NCBI GenBank assembly: GCA_035705985.1
Contig: DASSVP010000052.1
Coordinates: forward strand, 1-35,689
Source: JACVRW01 sp035705985
GTDB taxonomy: Bacteria > Actinomycetota > Thermoleophilia > Solirubrobacterales > Thermoleophilaceae
Length of the DNA: 35,689 nucleotides
Direction: 5' to 3'
A program made the translations under genes and the position numbers. The notes beneath the pieces are model-generated. The model ran no database searches. It saw only the letters and a list, made by a program, of their open reading frames with translations, and had not been told where the DNA came from. How positions within the stretch are numbered: the stretch's first letter is position 1; every line of letters begins with the position of its first letter. Below are positions 31,867 through 35,689 of this stretch, piece by piece.

Positions 31867-33858
31867 TCAAGGTGCTGTCACGTCGGTCGGGGTGCCTCGC
31901 GCAGCATGCGCGTCTGCCCTCGGGCCCTGCGATGAATCGATGATGATGCGGCAGGGGCGCTCGGCCAAGACCGTTTCGAGCGTCTTGCCGAACAGCGACC
32001 CCCCGGCCCGCCGCGGAGGGAGCGACATCACGACGGCCCGCGCGCGGGTCTCCTTCGCCTCCTCGACTATCCGGCGCCCGGCCTGCCCGGGTCGCACCTT
32101 CTCCCAGTGTCCCGTGACCCGGCGTCCGCCGATCACGCGCGCCGAGTCGATGACGCTCGCTGCGCGCGCCTCCTGCCCTGGGGTCTGGGCATCGATCGGG
32201 ACGTTCGGCGGCACCGTGATCGTGACCAGCACGTGAATCCCGCGCCGGCGGCGAGCCGCCAGCTTCACCGCGGTGGCTACTGCCTCGGGCGAGTAGTGCG
32301 CGTCCTCGAACGCCACGAGCACGGACTCGTATTCGACCTCGTGCTCGACGGCCGGCTTGGGTAGCACGATCTTGTGCGTGTCTGTGAGCGACAGGCCCTG
32401 GTGACGGCGATATAGGACGTAGGTGGCGACGCCGAGCGCCACCCAGATGGTGCCGGCGACGAGCGTCTCGAAGTTGAGCACGGTCACGACCACCCAGGAG
32501 CTGGCGGTGCCGAGTCCGCCGACGACGGCGAACAGGGGCAGTTCGTGGCCGCTCACCCGCAGCGTGCCCGGCCCGCGGTAGGGGCGCTCGCGTTCCGGGT
32601 CCTTGATCCGGAGTGCGATCACGGCGAGGTGCGCGATCGAGAAGGACAGCATCGCCCCGAACGCGTAGATCGTGCCGAGAAACTCGGCCTGACCGGGCAG
32701 GATGGTGAGGCAGGCGACGAAGCCGAACACCGCGATCGCCACGTAGGGCGTGCGGAACTTGGGGTGGAGCACCCGCAGCCGCTCGGGCAGCTGGCGGTGT
32801 TGCCCCATCGAGTAGGTGAGGCGCGAGACGCCGATCATTCCGGCGTTGGTGGCGATGAACAGGATCGTGGCGGCCAGGACGCCGACGTAGACCTCGGCGG
32901 CGCCCTGGATCGCGCCGAGGTCCATGTTCGCGACGACGCCGAGTATCGGGTCGTCGGCGTAGCCGCCCTCCTCCTTGGGCAGGGCGAGCGCCGTCTCGCC
33001 GTCCCGAACGGGCAGGGCCGAGAGCGCGACCGCCGGCAGGAACGTGTAGATCGCGAACACGGCCACCACCACACCGAGCATCCCGCGAGGGATCGTCTTG
33101 GTGTAGTCGCGTGCCTCCTCGGCCATGTTCGAGATCGTCTCGATGCCGGTGTATGCGACCATCGCGACCGGGATGGCGATCAGGAAGTCGCTGGTCGTCG
33201 GCGAGGTGCCGAAGTCGACGTTGTCGACGAGCGTCTCCGGGGAGAGGACGAGCACGATCCCGACCACGACCAGCGCGAGCTGGGTGAGAAAGTCCGCCAG
33301 CGCCAGGAAGACATTCAGGCCGGCCGACTCCTTGACGCCCACCACGTTCAATGCGCCTAGCAGCGCCACGACGAGGATCCCCCCGACGATGTCCGCAGGC
33401 GACTCGCCGAGCGGCTCCCAGAACACCCCGAGGTAGTGCGGTACGAAGAACGCCGAGATGGCGACCGTGATGATGTAGTTGAGCATCTGGCCCCATGCCG
33501 CGACGAAGGACCAGAGCTCGTTGAAGGCATGTCGCGCGAACGACGAGGAGCCGCCCGCCTCCGGGAACATCGTCGTCGCCTCGGTGTAGGTAGCGGCGGT
33601 GCAGGCGAAGATGAGCCCGGCGATGACAAATACCACCGGCGTCATCCCGAGCGCGAAGATGGCGACCAGCCCGAGCGCGTAGTAGATCGACGAGCCGACG
33701 TTGCCGTAGGCGGTCGAGAACAGGGCGCCCGTGCCTAGCACGCGCTCGAGGCCTCGGTTCGGTGGGCGGTACTCGGCCAAGCCGGGCGTCAGTGTGAGGA
33801 GCGGGGCATCAAGGCGGCGTGAAGAACGAGACTGCAGACGCCGCGAATCAGCCACCAT
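31867..33858 (-). CDS. APC-superfamily transporter with C-terminal universal stress (Usp) domain
   Basis: The product is 663 aa from ATG 33858, but that start is only 6 nt from the divergent kinase start. A TTG at 33780 or GTG further in may be real, since the family core begins at RGLERVLGTGALFSTAYGNV. Residues about 45-490 contain 12 membrane helices with APC features: GNVGSSIYYALGLVAIF (helix 1 unwound segment), MFPEAGGSSSFARHAF and VAYTGIETISNMAEEARDY. From about 515 a Usp domain follows (YESVLVAFEDAHYSPEAVAT ... AVVMSLPPRRAGGSLFGKTL, CRIIIDSS). This transporter-Usp layout recalls c-di-AMP-regulated potassium importers such as KimA as well as amino-acid permeases. The KdpD-like neighbour tips me slightly toward an ion or osmotic role. 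Confidence 0.88.
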   Translation of the reverse strand: MVADSRRLQSRSSRRLDAPLLTLTPGLAEYRPPNRGLERVLGTGALFSTAYGNVGSSIYYALGLVAIFALGMTPVVFVIAGLIFACTAATYTEATTMFPEAGGSSSFARHAFNELWSFVAAWGQMLNYIITVAISAFFVPHYLGVFWEPLGESPADIVGGILVVALLGALNVVGVKESAGLNVFLALADFLTQLALVVVGIVLVLSPETLVDNVDFGTSPTTSDFLIAIPVAMVAYTGIETISNMAEEARDYTKTIPRGMLGVVVAVFAIYTFLPAVALSALPVRDGETALALPKEEGGYADDPILGVVANMDLGAIQGAAEVYVGVLAATILFIATNAGMIGVSRLTYSMGQHRQLPERLRVLHPKFRTPYVAIAVFGFVACLTILPGQAEFLGTIYAFGAMLSFSIAHLAVIALRIKDPERERPYRGPGTLRVSGHELPLFAVVGGLGTASSWVVVTVLNFETLVAGTIWVALGVATYVLYRRHQGLSLTDTHKIVLPKPAVEHEVEYESVLVAFEDAHYSPEAVATAVKLAARRRRGIHVLVTITVPPNVPIDAQTPGQEARAASVIDSARVIGGRRVTGHWEKVRPGQAGRRIVEEAKETRARAVVMSLPPRRAGGSLFGKTLETVLAERPCRIIIDSSQGPRADAHAARGTPTDVTAP

Positions 33859-33864
33859 TTGCGT

Positions 33865-35271
33865 ATGAGCCGAACGCGCCGCGACTCTCCGCTGGTCGGG
33901 CTCGGCGCCGCCGTGGTGTCCGTCGCGGCGATCACCGCCACGAACTACGGGCTGCGCGAGCTCGCGCCGCCGGTGTCGACGGGCGTGGTCTATCTCCTCG
34001 CCGTCTTGCTCGTCTCGAGCAAGTGGGGCCTGTGGCCGGGCCTGGTGACGAGCTTCCTCAGTGCGGCCGCCTTCAACTTCTTCCACATCCATCCGACTGG
34101 CGGGTTCCACGTCGCGGACGGCGGGAACTGGGTGGCGCTCACCGTCTTCCTCATCGCGGCGGCGGTCACGAGCACGCTCGCGCACGCCGCCCGCGAGCGC
34201 GCGGAGGAGGCCGAGCGCCGCCGGCGCGAGGCGGATCTGGCGACCGAGATGGCGCGCCTGCTGCTCGGCGGAGCGAGTCCCGAGGACTCGCTCCGCGCGG
34301 TCGGGGCGCGCATAGCGGCCGCCTTCGACCTGGAGTTCGTGAGCGTCGAGACGGGGTGGATCGACAGCAGCCTCTACGCGAGGGCGGTGCCGCTGGTCAT
34401 CGACGGCGGTCGGATCGGCACCGTGTTGGTGCCTGCGGACGCCGACCCGGGCCCGGTCGAGGCGATTCGCGATCGCATCGCTCCGGCGCTCGAGACGCTC
34501 GTCGCCGCCGCCAAACGCCGAGCCGAGCTCGAGTCGCAGCTGATCGAGACCAAGGCCCTGCGACGCAGCGACGCCGTCCAAAAGGCCGTGCTGCGTGCGG
34601 TCTCGCACGACCTGCGCTCGCCGCTGACGGCCATCACCGCCGCGGTGCGCGGACTCGGGTCCGACACGCTCACGGACGCCGCCCGGACTGAGCTGGTCTC
34701 GGTCGCCGCCGACGAGGCGGACCGCCTGACGCGCCTCGTGAACAACCTGCTCGACCTCTCGCGGCTTCAGGCGGGTGGCGCCGAGCCGAGGACGGCCTGG
34801 TGCTCTTTGGCCGAGATCGTGCACGCGGCCGCGGATGCGGCACCCCAGCCTGTCGGCGGCTTCGACATCAGGCTGGACGAGGACCTGCCCGCGCTGAACT
34901 GCGACGCCACGCAGCTCGAACGCGCGGTCGGCAACGTGCTCGAGAACTCGGCGCGCTTCGCGGGCGAGCGGCCGGTGAGCGTCCGCGCTCGCGCTTCGGG
35001 CGCGTGGCTGACGCTGCGCGTGGCGGACGACGGTCCGGGAATCGGCAGGGACGAGCTCGAGCGCATCTTCGAGCCCTTCCACCGTTCACGTGACCAGCCC
35101 GGCGGCGGCTCGGGGCTCGGCCTCGCGATCGCACGCGGTTTCGTGGAGGCAAACGGCGGCCGGCTGCGTGCCGACTCCGCGCCGGGGGAGGGCAGCACGT
35201 TCGTGTTCCGGCTACCCGCACCGAGCGAGGCGCGCGCCGGCGTGGCGGCGAGAGACAAGGCTGTGACGTGA
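33865..35271 (+). CDS. KdpD-like sensor histidine kinase (DUF4118, HisKA, HATPase)
   Basis: The product is 468 aa; ATG 33865 starts MSRTRRDSPLVGLG. The N-terminal four-helix DUF4118 domain of KdpD is clear (VYLLAVLLVSSKWGLWPGLV, FLSAAAFNFFHIHPTGGFHV, ALTVFLIAAAVTSTLA). A short GAF-like linker follows, then HisKA LRAVSHDLRSPLTAITAAVR with H248, and HATPase N-box VGNVLENSARFA, G1 VADDGPGIG, F-box FEPFHRS and G2 GGSGLGLAIARGF. Unlike E. coli KdpD it lacks the N-terminal KdpD and Usp domains; the adjacent divergent transporter has a Usp domain instead. It overlaps its response regulator by GTGA. No kdpFABC genes are in the window. Confidence 0.92.
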   Translation: MSRTRRDSPLVGLGAAVVSVAAITATNYGLRELAPPVSTGVVYLLAVLLVSSKWGLWPGLVTSFLSAAAFNFFHIHPTGGFHVADGGNWVALTVFLIAAAVTSTLAHAARERAEEAERRRREADLATEMARLLLGGASPEDSLRAVGARIAAAFDLEFVSVETGWIDSSLYARAVPLVIDGGRIGTVLVPADADPGPVEAIRDRIAPALETLVAAAKRRAELESQLIETKALRRSDAVQKAVLRAVSHDLRSPLTAITAAVRGLGSDTLTDAARTELVSVAADEADRLTRLVNNLLDLSRLQAGGAEPRTAWCSLAEIVHAAADAAPQPVGGFDIRLDEDLPALNCDATQLERAVGNVLENSARFAGERPVSVRARASGAWLTLRVADDGPGIGRDELERIFEPFHRSRDQPGGGSGLGLAIARGFVEANGGRLRADSAPGEGSTFVFRLPAPSEARAGVAARDKAVT

Positions 35272-35689
35272 GCGAGGGACGCCGGGTGCTGGTGTGCGAC
35301 GACGAGCCGCAGATCCTGCGCGCACTGCGGGTCATCCTGCGCGACGCGGGCTTCGACGTGGCCACGGCGGCGTCCGCCGCGGAAGCTCTCGAAGCGACCG
35401 CCGTCCAGGCGCCGGACGCGGCGATCGTGGACCTCGTGCTGCCGGACAGGGACGGCGTCGACGTGACCCGATCGATACGCGAATGGAGCGAGATGCCGAT
35501 CCTCGTGCTGTCGGCGGTGGGGGAGGAGACGGAGAAGGTCAGGGCCCTCGACGCCGGCGCGGACGACTACGTCACGAAGCCGTTCGGGCCTGGCGAGCTG
35601 GTCGCCCGCCTCAACGCGGCGCTGCGGCGCTCGGCAGCCGACCGCGACGAGCCGAGGATCGTGGTGGGCGAGCTGGAGCTGGACCTCGC
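35268..35689 (+). CDS. OmpR/KdpE-like response regulator (3' end outside the window)
   Basis: An open frame from GTG 35268 runs off the right edge with 140 codons visible. The receiver is complete: CDDEPQILRALRVILRD (acidic pair), D55 in AAIVDLVLPDRDGVDVTRSI, Ser in ILVLSAVGEETEKVRALDAG and Lys in ADDYVTKPFGPGELVARLNA. This is the KdpE-type signature. The following residues (EPRIVVGELELDL) are the usual first strands of an OmpR winged-helix domain. It is translationally coupled to the kinase and forms a KdpDE-like pair with it. Confidence 0.9.
   Translation, partial: MSEGRRVLVCDDEPQILRALRVILRDAGFDVATAASAAEALEATAVQAPDAAIVDLVLPDRDGVDVTRSIREWSEMPILVLSAVGEETEKVRALDAGADDYVTKPFGPGELVARLNAALRRSAADRDEPRIVVGELELDL

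Noticed and set aside
31826..33496. 556-codon minus-strand frame inside the APC transporter gene
   Set aside because: Its translation is almost only Arg/Gly/His/Asp; the transporter frame has helices and a Usp domain.
1..35689. CRISPR arrays, tRNA/rRNA genes, insertion sequences, prophage or integrase genes
   Set aside because: No regularly spaced repeats, cloverleaf-like stretches, transposase motifs or terminal inverted repeats were seen; gaps between genes are all under 250 nt.

Overview
The window is very GC-rich bacterial DNA with almost no spacer between genes: many neighbours overlap by ATGA, GTGA or TGATG, and convergent genes share stop codons. A DUF222/HNH endonuclease behind a LexA-type box, DUF1918 and DUF2267 proteins, NarL-type kinases with membrane N-termini and a bare NarGHJI operon point to an actinobacterium. 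Thermoleophilia (Solirubrobacterales/Gaiellales-like) is my best guess, but I cannot prove it without a search. I saw no rRNA, tRNA, CRISPR array, transposase or integrase.

Layout. 1-1.4 kb: the end of a membrane protein, a secreted helical protein and a DoxX-like membrane protein. 1.4-3.3 kb (minus): an HNH endonuclease and a GNAT acetyltransferase, probably one operon behind an SOS box. 3.5-6.6 kb: a MASE1/coiled-coil/PAS protein with no output domain, and a secreted beta-helix protein. 6.75-12.7 kb: a signalling block with a receiver-only protein and kinase (RR1-HK1), an orphan DctP-type lipoprotein on the other strand, and a second paralogous kinase with a NarL-type regulator (HK2-RR2). 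12.8-19.8 kb: two CBS-Usp modules pointing away from each other, a HAD phosphatase, a Pfk-2-type phosphofructokinase and PEP synthase. 20-21.6 kb: DUF2267, DUF1918, hemerythrin and a CopD-like membrane protein. 21.8-30.7 kb: a likely six-gene operon of an FAD oxidoreductase, narG, narH, narJ, narI and narK. 30.7-33.9 kb (minus): a second FAD oxidoreductase and an APC transporter with a C-terminal Usp domain. 33.9 kb to the end: a KdpD-like kinase and the start of its KdpE-like regulator.

How it may work together. Tandem Usp proteins, CBS-pair proteins, a PfkB next to Usp, NarK/nitrate reductase and NarL-family two-component proteins recall the content of the Mycobacterium tuberculosis DosR (hypoxia/dormancy) regulon. 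The likely theme is survival and nitrate respiration when oxygen is short, with control of glycolytic versus gluconeogenic flux. A heptamer, CTACGGA, found by eye only upstream of five of these transcription units, is a candidate shared operator. The most unusual feature is the pair of paralogous kinases with complementary defects: HK1 keeps its ATPase but lacks the DxxxQ phosphatase motif, while HK2 keeps DxxxQ but has a degenerate ATPase.
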